Shown here one piece after another: positions 25,842 through 34,976 of a stretch of DNA of 64,000 nucleotides. The position numbers and the translations under genes are program-made. A model generated the notes under the pieces. The model had not been told where the DNA came from. It worked only from the letters and a program-made list of their open reading frames with translations, and did not search any database. Numbering within the stretch: position 1 is the first letter of the stretch; every line of letters starts with the position of its first letter. Origin of the DNA: Scybalousia_A sp045221575 (lineage in GTDB: Bacteria; Bacteroidota; Bacteroidia; Bacteroidales; P3). The stretch is from positions 1 to 64,000 of the forward strand of contig JBGUWU010000031.1 of the NCBI GenBank assembly GCA_045221575.1, written 5' to 3'.

Positions 25842-27038
25842 TTACTTTAAGAAAGCAAGTAATATACCAGCAGCGACTGCAGAACCAATAACACCTGCAA
25901 CATTTGGTCCCATAGCGTGCATTAATAAGTAATTCTTGTTATCATATTCCAAACCTACATTGTTACTTACTCTTGCTGCGTCTGGAACCGCACTAACGCC
26001 TGAATTACCAATCAATGGATTGATTTTATTACCTTCTTTTAGGAATACATTCATCAGTTTAGCAAATAATACACCTACAGTAGTTGCAACTATAAATGAA
26101 AAAGCTCCTAATGCAAATATACCTACTGATTTGCCTGTAAGGAATGTTGTTGCCTGTGTTGAACAACCAACTGTAAGACCAATAAGTATTGTACAAATAT
26201 CTATAATTGCGTTACTTGCAGTGTTAGCTAAACGTTTTGTAACTCCACTTTCTTTTAACAGATTACCAAAGAATAACATTCCTAACAAAGGAATACCACT
26301 TGGCACAATTGTACAAGTTAATAATAAACCTATTATTGGAAATACAACTTTTTCTGTTTTAGATACTTGACGTGGAGGTTTCATTCTTATCAATCGTTCT
26401 TTTTTTGTTGTTAAAGCACGCATAATTGGTGGTTGAATAACAGGTACAAGAGCCATATAAGAATAAGCACTAACGGCTATTGCTCCCATTAATTCTGGTG
26501 CAAGTTGAGAAGAAATAAAGATAGCTGTTGGTCCATCAGCACCACCAATAATACCTATAGCACCTGCTTCATTTGGTAAGAAACCAAGAGCTAATGCAGC
26601 CATATAAGCACCAAAGATACCGAATTGAGCTGCTGCTCCTAAAAGCATAAGCTTAGGATTACTCAATAGAGCTGAAAAATCTGTCATCGCTCCTATTCCA
26701 AGGAAAATCAAAGGAGGATACCAACCGTTTTGAACTCCGTGATAAAGTATATTAAGAACAGAACCTGTTTCATAAATACCAATTTTTAAACCAGGAAAGA
26801 AAGGTATGTTACCTATAAGCATTCCAAAGCCTATAGGAATTAAAAGCATTGGTTCATATTCTTTTGTAATAGCTAATGTTATAAAGAAACAACCGATAAG
26901 AATCATTATAAGGTGTCCTACTTCAAAATTTGCAAAGGACGTATAATGAAAGAATTGAACGAGTTGTTCGGATACAAAATCCAAGAACCCCATCTTTTCT
27001 CCGGTTTGTGCGACTAAGTTAATTAATAATGATAACAT
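25842..27038 (-). CDS. mmdB: Sodium-pumping decarboxylase beta subunit (MmdB/OadB)
   Basis: A 398-residue integral membrane protein of the OadB/MmdB/GcdB family, which decarboxylates carboxybiotin and exports Na+. Signatures are GIGAMTDFSALLSNPKLMLLGAAAQ, IIGGADGPTAIFISSQLAPELMGAIAVSAYSYMALVP (shown by GGADGPTAIF and SYMALVP), GLTVGCSTQATTFL and NPLIGNSGVSAVPDAARV, all conserved ion-path segments. It has about eleven membrane segments. It is the last gene of the five-gene operon, 13 bp after mmdC. Confidence 0.95.
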   Translation of the reverse strand: MLSLLINLVAQTGEKMGFLDFVSEQLVQFFHYTSFANFEVGHLIMILIGCFFITLAITKEYEPMLLIPIGFGMLIGNIPFFPGLKIGIYETGSVLNILYHGVQNGWYPPLIFLGIGAMTDFSALLSNPKLMLLGAAAQFGIFGAYMAALALGFLPNEAGAIGIIGGADGPTAIFISSQLAPELMGAIAVSAYSYMALVPVIQPPIMRALTTKKERLIRMKPPRQVSKTEKVVFPIIGLLLTCTIVPSGIPLLGMLFFGNLLKESGVTKRLANTASNAIIDICTILIGLTVGCSTQATTFLTGKSVGIFALGAFSFIVATTVGVLFAKLMNVFLKEGNKINPLIGNSGVSAVPDAARVSNNVGLEYDNKNYLLMHAMGPNVAGVIGSAVAAGILLAFLK

Positions 27039-27051
27039 AATACTCTCCCTC

Positions 27052-27492
27052 CTACTCTATTGTTACCAAAATATCACCTTCCATGATAACATCGCCTTTT
27101 CTCACTCCAACAGATTTGATTACTCCGTCTCTATCAGCATCTATTTGATTTTCCATCTTCATTGCCTCTAACAGCATAAGCTTTTGTCCTGCTTTTACAG
27201 TATCTCCTACATTTACAAAAACATCAAGTATTGTTCCTGGAAGAGGAGATTTGATAGTATTTGCTCCTCCTGAGTGTTTTGGAGTAACTGTTTGAGTTGT
27301 TTCAACAGCAGCTGGAGAAGGTGATGCTTGACGATTGGCAAGAACAACCTTTTTAGGAGTTTGCTTTATTTGTTTATCTACCTCTATTTGATAAGGAGTG
27401 CCATTAAGTTCTAACTCTATTGTTTGACCTTCTACACTTTTTATATCAACAGAATAATTTGTGCCGTGTATTTTGAATTTATAATTTTTCAT
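27052..27492 (-). CDS. mmdC: Biotin carboxyl carrier subunit of the decarboxylase
   Basis: A 146-residue protein. The N-terminal 55 residues form a small domain seen in this family. An Ala/Pro/Thr/Val-rich linker follows (about 60-78). The biotinyl domain (80-146) has PLPGTILDVFVNVGDTVKAGQ and the biotinylation site EAMKMENQI with the target Lys. It shuttles CO2 from the carboxyltransferase to the membrane pump. Confidence 0.94.
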   Translation of the reverse strand: MKNYKFKIHGTNYSVDIKSVEGQTIELELNGTPYQIEVDKQIKQTPKKVVLANRQASPSPAAVETTQTVTPKHSGGANTIKSPLPGTILDVFVNVGDTVKAGQKLMLLEAMKMENQIDADRDGVIKSVGVRKGDVIMEGDILVTIE

Positions 27493-27512
27493 TTTTTTTC
27501 TTGTATTTTTTG

Positions 27513-28481
27513 TTATCGTCTTTTATAAACGTTCATATTGTGCATCTTACTACTCCAAGGAGAATATCTTCTATTAACTTCAAGTATTGTTAAAACGGTA
27601 TTCTCTTCATCATGTAATTCTTCATTGTACATATATATTGCAGCAGCTATTGCAGCAAATTCATCGCCACTTATATATTTCTTATCTTCTTTTGCTGTTT
27701 CAGACTTAGGAGTTGAAGAAGAAGCAAGAGTTTTCTTCTTCTTTCTTTCTTGAAGTCTAACCAAAGTCTTAGCAAATCCCATTAAGATAATAGAAATAAT
27801 AACCAAGGCAGAGAAAACTGTACCCATAGCAATCATAGTTAAACCTAAACCGTATGGATCATGTTTTTTTATTTGTTCTGCTTTGCGAGGTATTTTATAT
27901 ATTTTGTAAGCGGCTTCATTGTTAGATATTGTGTCTATTGCGATATTTTCAAAACCATCTTTAACATCAATATCAAAAACATTAAAACCAGATGGATTTA
28001 ACCCTGCAACATATAAACGTTTGTTGATTTTATCGTATGAAAAGGCTGTTGCCGCACCGGCAAATTTGTTAGTTATTTTAACAACATTGCCTTTCATATC
28101 TACAACTCCTATATATGAGGAATCTCTGTTTGATGCAAGATATATAATATTGTTATCATAGATAGCAATACTTTTTGGCTTATAAATAAACTGCACATCG
28201 TGTCTGCCTTTTACAATATCAACAAGAAAAGTATCGCTAAGTTCATAACCTGACTTAGTTCGTGTTAAAATAGCAATGGTGTTTTCTGGTGTATCTATTA
28301 CAACCATTGTCTGTGTTTTGCTATCCACTGCAAAAGTTTGAGGAATTAATGGATCTTCAAAAGCGTTGCTCTCCAATTTATTTGCAGAACAACATTCTTT
28401 TGCTGGTTCCTGTGAATAGGAAACAAAATTCATTAATACAAATACGCAAGCAATGAATAGTTTTATTATGTTCTTTTTCAT
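27513..28481 (-). CDS. OadG-family decarboxylase subunit with large N-terminal extracytoplasmic domain
   Basis: A 322-residue protein. A signal peptide (ends VSYSQ) is followed by about 180 residues with propeller-like repeats: FAVDSKTQTMVVIDTPENTIAIL, SIAIYDNNIIYLASNRDSSYIGVVDMKGN (given as SIAIYDNNIIYLAS) and AFSYDKINKRLYVAGLNPSGF. Then come one transmembrane helix (LGLTMIAMGTVFSALVIISI, about 213-232) and a cytoplasmic tail ending in DEFAAIAAAIYMY and YSPWSSKMHNMNVYKRR. The helix plus the last motifs match the OadG/gamma family. Classical OadG is only about 80-120 residues, so the periplasmic part is an addition of the Bacteroidota type. It lies between mmdA and mmdC. Confidence 0.82.
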   Translation of the reverse strand: MKKNIIKLFIACVFVLMNFVSYSQEPAKECCSANKLESNAFEDPLIPQTFAVDSKTQTMVVIDTPENTIAILTRTKSGYELSDTFLVDIVKGRHDVQFIYKPKSIAIYDNNIIYLASNRDSSYIGVVDMKGNVVKITNKFAGAATAFSYDKINKRLYVAGLNPSGFNVFDIDVKDGFENIAIDTISNNEAAYKIYKIPRKAEQIKKHDPYGLGLTMIAMGTVFSALVIISIILMGFAKTLVRLQERKKKKTLASSSTPKSETAKEDKKYISGDEFAAIAAAIYMYNEELHDEENTVLTILEVNRRYSPWSSKMHNMNVYKRR

Positions 28482-28495
28482 TGGCTTAAAGTATT

Positions 28496-30055
28496 TTACA
28501 ATGGAATATTGTCATGTTTTTTCATAGGATTGCTATCCTTCTTTGTAGCTAAAGCTTGTAATGCTCTAATTACACGAAAACGAGTGTTTCTTGGTTCTAT
28601 TACATCATCAATATAACCATATTTAGCTGCATTGTAAGGATTAGCAAACTTATCATTGTATTCCTGTTCTTTTTCTGCAAGGAATTTAGCTTTTTCTTCA
28701 GGAGATTCTATTTCTTTTAGTTCTTTACCATAAAGAATAGCTGCTGCTCCACTTGCTCCCATAACTGCTACTTGTGCAGTAGGCCATGCGTAGTTTATAT
28801 CTCCTCTCAATTGTTTTGAAGACATAACATCATGTGCTCCGCCATAAGATTTTCTAAGAGTAACAGTAACTTTTGGAACAGTTGCTTCTCCGTATGCGAA
28901 CAACAGTTTTGCTCCGTTAGTTATAATACCGTTATATTCTTGACCTGTACCGCAAAGGAAACCAGGAACATCAACTAAAGTAACAATAGGAATGTTGAAA
29001 GCATCACAGAAACGAACAAATCTTGCACCCTTTCTTGAAGAATTAATATCCAAAACTCCTGCCATAAACTTAGGTTGATTTGCAACAACTCCAACACTTA
29101 CTCCATTGAAACGAGCAAAGCCTACGACAATATTAGGAGCATATTTTTCATGAACTTCAAAGAAATCTCCATTATCAACTATTGCTGTAATAACCTCTTT
29201 AACATCGTATGGTTTATTAGGATTATCTGGCATGATAGAATTAAGACTATCTTCTAATCTGTCAATAGGGTCTGTACAATTTGTTATAGGTGCTTCTTCT
29301 AAGTTATTGGAAGGAATGTAAGAAACAAGTTTTCTTATCATTTGAATACCTTCTTGTTCTGTTTCTGAAACAAAGTGAGCTACACCACTCTTTGAAGCAT
29401 GTACCATTGCACCTCCTAAGTTTGCCTCTGTTACATCTTCTCCTGTAACGGTTTTAACAACCTTTGGACCTGTAACAAACATATATGAGTTTTCTTTACT
29501 CATTAGAATAAAGTCTGTTAATGCTGGAGAATAAACAGCACCACCTGCACAAGGACCAAAAACAGCAGAAATTTGAGGAACAACTCCTGAAGCAAGAATA
29601 TTTCTTTCAAATATCTCAGCATAACCAGCAAGAGAATTAACACCTTCTTGTATTCTTGCACCACCTGAATCATTCAATCCAATAACAGGAGCACCTACTT
29701 TCATCGCTTGATCCATTACTTTGCATATCTTTTTTGCAAATGTTTCACTAAGAGAACCACCATAAGCAGTAAAGTCTTGTGAAAATACATAAACCAAACG
29801 TCCGTCTATTGTTCCATATCCTGTAACAACACCGTCTGTTAGTATTTGTTTTTTATCCATACCAAAATTAGTACAACGATGAGTTACAAACATATCAAAT
29901 TCTTCAAAACTACCCTCATCTAAAAGCAAATCTATACGTTCTCTTGCTGTAAGTTTGCCTTTAGAATGTTGTTTTTCTATTCCCTTTTCGCCTCCACCAA
30001 GTCTGGCTTCGGCTCTAAGGTCTAACAATTGTTTTATTTTTTCTTCAAAAGCCAT
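28496..30055 (-). CDS. mmdA: Methylmalonyl-CoA decarboxylase alpha / acyl-CoA carboxylase carboxyltransferase subunit
   Basis: A 519-residue carboxyltransferase of the MmdA/PccB family. Signatures are KLTARERIDLLLDEGSFEEFD, oxyanion-hole loops GLNDSGGARIQEGVNSLAGYAEIF (shown by NDSGGARIQEGV) and DVPGFLCGTGQEYNGI, FGPCAGGAVYSPALTDFI and YGGAHDVMSSKQLRGD. It moves the carboxyl group of (S)-methylmalonyl-CoA to biotin, giving propionyl-CoA. Membrane and biotin partners follow in the operon, which supports the decarboxylase role over propionyl-CoA carboxylase. Confidence 0.95.
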   Translation of the reverse strand: MAFEEKIKQLLDLRAEARLGGGEKGIEKQHSKGKLTARERIDLLLDEGSFEEFDMFVTHRCTNFGMDKKQILTDGVVTGYGTIDGRLVYVFSQDFTAYGGSLSETFAKKICKVMDQAMKVGAPVIGLNDSGGARIQEGVNSLAGYAEIFERNILASGVVPQISAVFGPCAGGAVYSPALTDFILMSKENSYMFVTGPKVVKTVTGEDVTEANLGGAMVHASKSGVAHFVSETEQEGIQMIRKLVSYIPSNNLEEAPITNCTDPIDRLEDSLNSIMPDNPNKPYDVKEVITAIVDNGDFFEVHEKYAPNIVVGFARFNGVSVGVVANQPKFMAGVLDINSSRKGARFVRFCDAFNIPIVTLVDVPGFLCGTGQEYNGIITNGAKLLFAYGEATVPKVTVTLRKSYGGAHDVMSSKQLRGDINYAWPTAQVAVMGASGAAAILYGKELKEIESPEEKAKFLAEKEQEYNDKFANPYNAAKYGYIDDVIEPRNTRFRVIRALQALATKKDSNPMKKHDNIPL

Positions 30056-30113
30056 AACTATATAATTATTATAAGGTTATTTAGCTTAGAATACTAAATA
30101 ACCTTACTGTATT

Positions 30114-30515
30114 TTATTCACAACAAAATTCTGTTAAAACTCCAAGAGTTGATTTTGGATGAAGAAAACCTATGTTAAGATTTTCCGCTCCTTTTCTTGC
30201 TTGCTTGTCAATTAGACGAACACCTTTTTCTTCTGCATCTGTAAGTGCTTTGTTTGTGTCTTCCATTTTGAAAGCAATATGATGAACTCCTTGTCCTTTG
30301 TTTGCTATAAACTTAGCAATAGTACTTTCTTCACATGTTGGTTCTAAAAGTTCTATTTTTACTTCTCCTATCTTAAAGAAAGCTGTTCTTACTTTTTGGT
30401 CTGCTACTTCTTCAATATTATAGCATTTTAAACCCATTACGTTTTCCCAATATTTTATAGCTTCGTCCAAATTGGAAACGGCTATACCTATATGTTCTAT
30501 TTTAGATGGTGTCAT
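30114..30515 (-). CDS. mce: Methylmalonyl-CoA epimerase
   Basis: A 133-residue glyoxalase-fold protein: IEHIGIAVSNLDEAIKYWENVMGL with the first metal His, VRTAFFKIGEVKIELLEP, GVHHIAFKMEDTNKAL with the second His, and a C-terminal ENLNIGFLHPKSTLGVLTEF with the acidic end. It interconverts (R)- and (S)-methylmalonyl-CoA between mutase and decarboxylase. It is first in the decarboxylase operon, so the set makes propionyl-CoA from succinyl-CoA with Na+ export. The mutase itself is not in the window. Confidence 0.95.
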   Translation of the reverse strand: MTPSKIEHIGIAVSNLDEAIKYWENVMGLKCYNIEEVADQKVRTAFFKIGEVKIELLEPTCEESTIAKFIANKGQGVHHIAFKMEDTNKALTDAEEKGVRLIDKQARKGAENLNIGFLHPKSTLGVLTEFCCE

Positions 30516-30553
30516 AATATTTTATGTTTTTAAATTATTATTTATTCTGTTTA

Positions 30554-31579
30554 TTATCTTTTATTCGTTTTCTCTATGCTATAGACTATACTTTCTAATT
30601 GCATTAAATAATCTCTTTTGTTTTTATTAGGATTATACAAAAAACAGTCTATCATAACTAATTCGTTAGTAGCTGGATTTTTAAAACAATAATTAACAAA
30701 AGCACCTCCCATAAAATCGCCAAAAGAACGCCAAAGACCACGAGTTTCTACCATAGCATAATCTCCGACTTTAACAGTATCTCTATATAGTTTTGAAATA
30801 TTTTCTCTTACTTCTGTACCCATGTAAGAATTAGGCATACTTGCAGGAATAAAAGCCTTACCTAAAGAATCTCTTAGTTCTATAACTTTTTTATCCATTA
30901 ATAAATCATCAGAAGTATATTTCTTTTTATATATCATTATATTAAAACTTTCTTTCTGTGTTTCTTTTCTTATCCACAAAAAGTTATTAGTTTGTTTTGC
31001 AAGATAATAATCTGAAGAAAAAGTTAAGGAAAAATTAAACTTTTTGTTTATTATTTCTGTTAATTTAAGGTTTTCATCTCGCTTGAAAGCATTATATATT
31101 CTAATGTGTTCATTTTTGCGATATTGATATTTGATAGTTTCAGCATAAGCATTAAGAATAGAATAAATACTATCAATATTATCAACTTTTATTTCGAATA
31201 TTGCTTGAGGATATACTCCTTTATTTATTGCTTGTTTTATTGTATTATTGTTTCCTGCTTTCTTTTCAATAATAAGAATATTTCTGTGTTTTTTAAACAT
31301 TTCAGAGTTGTAATACTGTGCAGGAGTTAGTTGTACTAAATCAAAATAAGGCTCTTTTTGAGGCAAACCTTCCTGTGCTTTTTCAAAAATATTACCAACG
31401 AAATCTCTCATTGTTTTATTATATAATGAGTCGGGCATGATAAGTAGCATTTCTAAGGTTTTTCCACCAGAAGAAGGCATTCCTTTTGTCAATTCATCTT
31501 CTTTTGTAGGTTTGTGTTTGCAAGAAGAAAACACAACTAATAGTACTAACGATAAAATATAAAATAGTCTTTTATTCAT
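30554..31579 (-). CDS. DUF4837 family lipoprotein
   Basis: A 341-residue Bacteroidota protein of unknown function. The lipoprotein signal MNKRLFYILSLVLLVVFSSC has a lipobox VFSSC. The body matches the DUF4837 pattern: GKTLEMLLIMPDSLYNKTMRDFVGNIF, PQKEPYFDLVQLTPAQYY, NNFLWIRKETQ, ETRGLWRSFGDFMGGAFVNYCF and VMIDCFLYNPNKNKRDYLMQLESI. The frame is open to an ATG 15 bp upstream, but the ATG at 31579 gives a normal signal and is preceded by AAGGGAT. It precedes mce by 38 bp on the same strand and could be co-transcribed with the operon. Confidence 0.82.
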   Translation of the reverse strand: MNKRLFYILSLVLLVVFSSCKHKPTKEDELTKGMPSSGGKTLEMLLIMPDSLYNKTMRDFVGNIFEKAQEGLPQKEPYFDLVQLTPAQYYNSEMFKKHRNILIIEKKAGNNNTIKQAINKGVYPQAIFEIKVDNIDSIYSILNAYAETIKYQYRKNEHIRIYNAFKRDENLKLTEIINKKFNFSLTFSSDYYLAKQTNNFLWIRKETQKESFNIMIYKKKYTSDDLLMDKKVIELRDSLGKAFIPASMPNSYMGTEVRENISKLYRDTVKVGDYAMVETRGLWRSFGDFMGGAFVNYCFKNPATNELVMIDCFLYNPNKNKRDYLMQLESIVYSIEKTNKR

Positions 31580-31701
31580 ATCCCTTATTATCAATAATGC
31601 ATACTTTTTTCTGTTGAGATTGCAAAATTATAAAAAAAAATGATAACAAAAATAAATAAATGATATTTTTTAGGGCGTATTACTTTTTTTACTATAAAAA
31701 T

Positions 31702-31732
31702 GTTGTTGTAAGAAAAAAAATGACTACTTTTG
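31702..31732 (+). promoter_or_regulatory. Promoter of the cytochrome b gene
   Basis: GTTG at 31702-31705, 19 nt, TACTTTTG at 31725-31732. The -7 box is a full match and the -33 box fits the TTG core. The ATG is 61 nt downstream. Confidence 0.7.
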
Positions 31733-31793
31733 CAACTCGTAAATTTGAACAAAGAAATAATAATCATAATTAACTAAAAAAACGAAACGTAGA

Positions 31794-32660
31794 ATGAAAT
31801 TGATTAATTTAGCTTCAATAACAAAGAAGCTTTGCGTAGGAGCAGTTGGAGCATTTTTGCTTATCTTTTTACCTTTTCATATGGGAATGAATCATTGTAT
31901 TCTTAGAGAAGATGGTGGAGAATGGTACAGAAATGTTTGTCATTTCATGGGAACAAACTATGTTGTAAGAGTGTTTGAAGTCATTCTTTTGGCTTGTGTG
32001 TTGCTTCACATAGTTATAACTTTAATTCTTGCATTAGAAAACTACATGGCTCGTCCTGTTCGTTATGCCGTTTCAAACAAATCAAAGACAGGTCTTGGTA
32101 GTAAATACATGGCTTGGACTGGCGGCATCTTACTTATTTTCCTTGTTATCCATTTTGTTGATTTTTATTTTGCAAAAACAGGTTTAGTAGAAGGAAAATA
32201 TGTAGTAAAGACTGAAAAAGTTGAAGCTAAGTTCCAAGAAAAAGTTCAACAACTTCAAGAAGGAAAGCTTAAAGAAGAACAAGCTAATGAACTACAAGCA
32301 CAATACATGGCCATACAAACATTGCCACAAGATAAAGTAACAAAAGACAGAAAATATTTTATCAATCTTAACAAAAAAGATATAGCAACATATTGCGGTA
32401 AAGATTTTGAAGACTATGAGCCAGATTTCTACAATATGGCTAAAGATAAATTTAAACACCCTCTTTATGTTTTGATTTATCTTCTTTCATTCCTTATATT
32501 AGGCATACATCTTTATCATGGTGTTGCTTCTATTTTCCAAACCTTTGGATTAAATGTAAAAAAATACACAAAAGCTATAGATTATCTTGCTTTAATATAC
32601 GCAATAGTTATTCCTTTAGGTTTTGCTATAGTTCCAATAATTGAATTCTTTTTCAAATAA
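31794..32660 (+). CDS. Fumarate reductase/succinate dehydrogenase cytochrome b subunit (solitary)
   Basis: A 288-residue membrane protein of the Bacteroidota diheme SdhC/FrdC type: five hydrophobic segments and His candidates for heme ligation in FLPFHMGMNHC, LLHIVITLILAL, VIHFVDFYF and GIHLYHGVASIFQTFG. It would pass electrons between menaquinone and the flavoprotein/Fe-S subunits. Two oddities: family members are usually near 230 residues, and this one has about 75 extra hydrophilic residues (about 130-205, including EKVEAKFQEKVQQLQEGK, probably coiled coil) between the third and fourth helix; and the usual sdhA and sdhB genes do not follow. A terminator lies 20 bp after the stop. Confidence 0.85.
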   Translation: MKLINLASITKKLCVGAVGAFLLIFLPFHMGMNHCILREDGGEWYRNVCHFMGTNYVVRVFEVILLACVLLHIVITLILALENYMARPVRYAVSNKSKTGLGSKYMAWTGGILLIFLVIHFVDFYFAKTGLVEGKYVVKTEKVEAKFQEKVQQLQEGKLKEEQANELQAQYMAIQTLPQDKVTKDRKYFINLNKKDIATYCGKDFEDYEPDFYNMAKDKFKHPLYVLIYLLSFLILGIHLYHGVASIFQTFGLNVKKYTKAIDYLALIYAIVIPLGFAIVPIIEFFFK

Positions 32661-32679
32661 TAATTGATTTATACTAAAG

Positions 32680-32729
32680 AACTTTCGTTTGTTTGGATTG
32701 ATAATATCCTAAGCGAGCGAAAGTTTTTT
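32680..32729 (+). terminator. Terminator after the cytochrome b gene
   Basis: AACTTTCG (32680-32687) pairs with CGAAAGTT (32718-32725), extended inward by wobble pairs and an inner GGAT/ATCC hairpin, followed by six T. Confidence 0.75.
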
Positions 32730-32767
32730 CTTTATTTATCATAAAGAACATTTAATAATTTATAATT

Positions 32768-34894
32768 ATGAAAAAACAATTTTTATTAATTCTTATGCTT
32801 ATGGTAACAAGTTTGCTGTCAGCACAAATGACAAAAGAAGAAATGGATAATATAAAACAAACAAATCCATTAGTTATGCAGTGGCTTACACCTTATCAAA
32901 CGCCACCTTTTAATCTAATCAAAACGGAACATTACAAACCCGCTATGCTTTATGCAATAGAAAAAGCAAAGCAAGACATCAATGCTATTATTACTAATAC
33001 AAAACCACCTACATTTGAAAACACTATCGTTGCTTACGAACAAAGTGGCAAACTGTTAGACAGAGTTGCTGGAGTGTTGTTTAATATGAACGAAGCTTGC
33101 ACTGATGAACAAATGCAACAAGTTTGTCAAGAACTTAGTCCAATTCTTACTCAATACTCTAATGATGTTTCAATGAATCCTCAGTTATTTGCTAAAATAA
33201 AAATAGTATATGATCAAAGAGATGATTTGAAACTTACCACAGAAGATCGCACCTTACTTGACAAAATTTACAAAAGTTTTATTCAAAATGGTGCGTTACT
33301 TAAAGGTCAAGATAAAGAAGAGTATCGCAAAGCAACAGAAGAGTTAGGCATACTTACTCTTAAATTTAATCAAAATGCTTTAAAAGATAACAACGCCTTT
33401 GTTCTTAATATCACTAATAAAAAAGATTTAGAGGGAATGCCTCAGTATGCTATAGATGCTGCTAAGCAAGAAGCTCAAAATCGTAAGATGAAAGGTTGGG
33501 TTTTTACTTTGGACTACCCTTCTTACTCTGCTTTCATAACATATTGTCCTAACAGAGAGTTAAGAGAAAAGATGTGGAAAGCATCTAATTCTGTTTCTAA
33601 TCACAACGACACTAACGATAACAAACAAGTGTTAAAAGATATAGCTAATCTTCGTTTAAAAATTGCTAATCTTTTAGGTTATAAGTCTTATGCCGAATAT
33701 CAATTAGAAGATAAGATGGCTGAAAATCCTAAGATTGTAAATGACTTTCTTGAAGATTTGCTTAATACATCTATGCCTTTTGCTAAAAGAGATTTGCAAG
33801 CAGTTCAAGAATATGCTAATCAACATGGATTTACAGATAAACTTAATCGTTGGGATTTTGCTTATTGGTCAGAAAAACTACAAAACGAAAAATATAGCAT
33901 TTCTCCTGAATTATTGAAACCTTACTTTAACTTAGAATATGTAAAGAATGGTATCTTTACTCTTGCTGGTAAGTTATACGGATTAGAGTTCAGAGAAAAC
34001 AATGAAATACAAAAGTATCATCCAGATGTAAAAGTTTATGAAGTATGGGAAAAGAAGAGCAATCGTTTTATGGCTGTTCTTTATATGGACTTCTATCCAA
34101 GAGCAAGTAAGAGAGATGGTGCTTGGATGACATCTTTTAGAGAAGAAAGCAAAGTAAATGGAGACGAAATAAGGCCATTGATTCAATTAGTATGCAACTT
34201 TACAAAGCCAACAAAAAAGACTCCTTCTTTACTTACTTTTGATGAAGTTACCACTTTCTTACACGAGTTCGGACATTGTCTTCATGGTATTTTAGCAGAA
34301 TCTGTTTATAAATCATTATCTGGAACAAGTGTTGCTCATGATTTTGTTGAGGCTATGAGTCAATTTATGGAGAACTACGCTTACGAAAAAGAATTCTTAG
34401 ATTTATTTGCTGTTCATTATAAGACAGGAGATAAAATTCCTCAACAATACATAGACAAAATACGTGCAGCACAACAATATAATGCTGGTTGGTTATCAAT
34501 TCGTCAATTATTCTTTGGAGAATTAGATATGGCTTGGCACTCTATTGAGAAACAATGTAACAAAGATGTTATTGCGATAGAACAAATTGCATCTAACAAA
34601 GCAGAACTTATGCCTATGATAGATGGTTGTTGTATGAGCACTCAGTTCTCGCATATCTTTGGAGGAGGTTATGCAGCAGGTTACTATGGTTACAAATGGT
34701 CAGAAGTTATTGCAGCAGATGCTTGGGCTGCTTTCAAAGAAAAAGGAATCTTTAATCCAGAAGTTTCAACATCATTCCGTAAAAACGTTCTTTCTAAGGG
34801 AGCAAGCAAAAAGCCTATGGAACTTTACAAAGCTTTCCGAGGCAAAGAACCGACAAACGAAGAATTCCTTAAACAACAAGGTTTTATAAAATAA
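32768..34894 (+). CDS. dcp: M3 family metallopeptidase (peptidyl-dipeptidase Dcp type), exported
   Basis: A 708-residue enzyme with signal peptide MKKQFLLILMLMVTSLLSAQ. The zinc motif is TTFLHEFGHCLHGIL (HExxH, about residue 497) with the third ligand Glu in FVEAMSQFMENYAYE about 28 residues later. SHIFGGGYAAGYYGYKWSEV near the C-terminus is the family substrate-binding Gly/Tyr segment. The N-terminus NPLVMQWLTPYQTPPFNLIKTEHYKPAM is typical of Bacteroidota Dcp. It removes dipeptides from peptide C-termini, probably in the periplasm. Confidence 0.95.
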   Translation: MKKQFLLILMLMVTSLLSAQMTKEEMDNIKQTNPLVMQWLTPYQTPPFNLIKTEHYKPAMLYAIEKAKQDINAIITNTKPPTFENTIVAYEQSGKLLDRVAGVLFNMNEACTDEQMQQVCQELSPILTQYSNDVSMNPQLFAKIKIVYDQRDDLKLTTEDRTLLDKIYKSFIQNGALLKGQDKEEYRKATEELGILTLKFNQNALKDNNAFVLNITNKKDLEGMPQYAIDAAKQEAQNRKMKGWVFTLDYPSYSAFITYCPNRELREKMWKASNSVSNHNDTNDNKQVLKDIANLRLKIANLLGYKSYAEYQLEDKMAENPKIVNDFLEDLLNTSMPFAKRDLQAVQEYANQHGFTDKLNRWDFAYWSEKLQNEKYSISPELLKPYFNLEYVKNGIFTLAGKLYGLEFRENNEIQKYHPDVKVYEVWEKKSNRFMAVLYMDFYPRASKRDGAWMTSFREESKVNGDEIRPLIQLVCNFTKPTKKTPSLLTFDEVTTFLHEFGHCLHGILAESVYKSLSGTSVAHDFVEAMSQFMENYAYEKEFLDLFAVHYKTGDKIPQQYIDKIRAAQQYNAGWLSIRQLFFGELDMAWHSIEKQCNKDVIAIEQIASNKAELMPMIDGCCMSTQFSHIFGGGYAAGYYGYKWSEVIAADAWAAFKEKGIFNPEVSTSFRKNVLSKGASKKPMELYKAFRGKEPTNEEFLKQQGFIK

Positions 34895-34904
34895 AACATT
34901 TTAT

Positions 34905-34945
34905 ACGGTTCCAATAATATAAAACTATTGGAACCGTTATTATAT
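34905..34945 (+). terminator. Terminator after the M3 peptidase
   Basis: ACGGTTCCAATA (34905-34916) pairs perfectly with TATTGGAACCGT (34926-34937). The following tract TATTATATTTATT is T-rich but broken, so the efficiency is uncertain. Confidence 0.7.
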
Positions 34946-34976
34946 TTATTAACAGATATTAAAAAGGATATAAATT

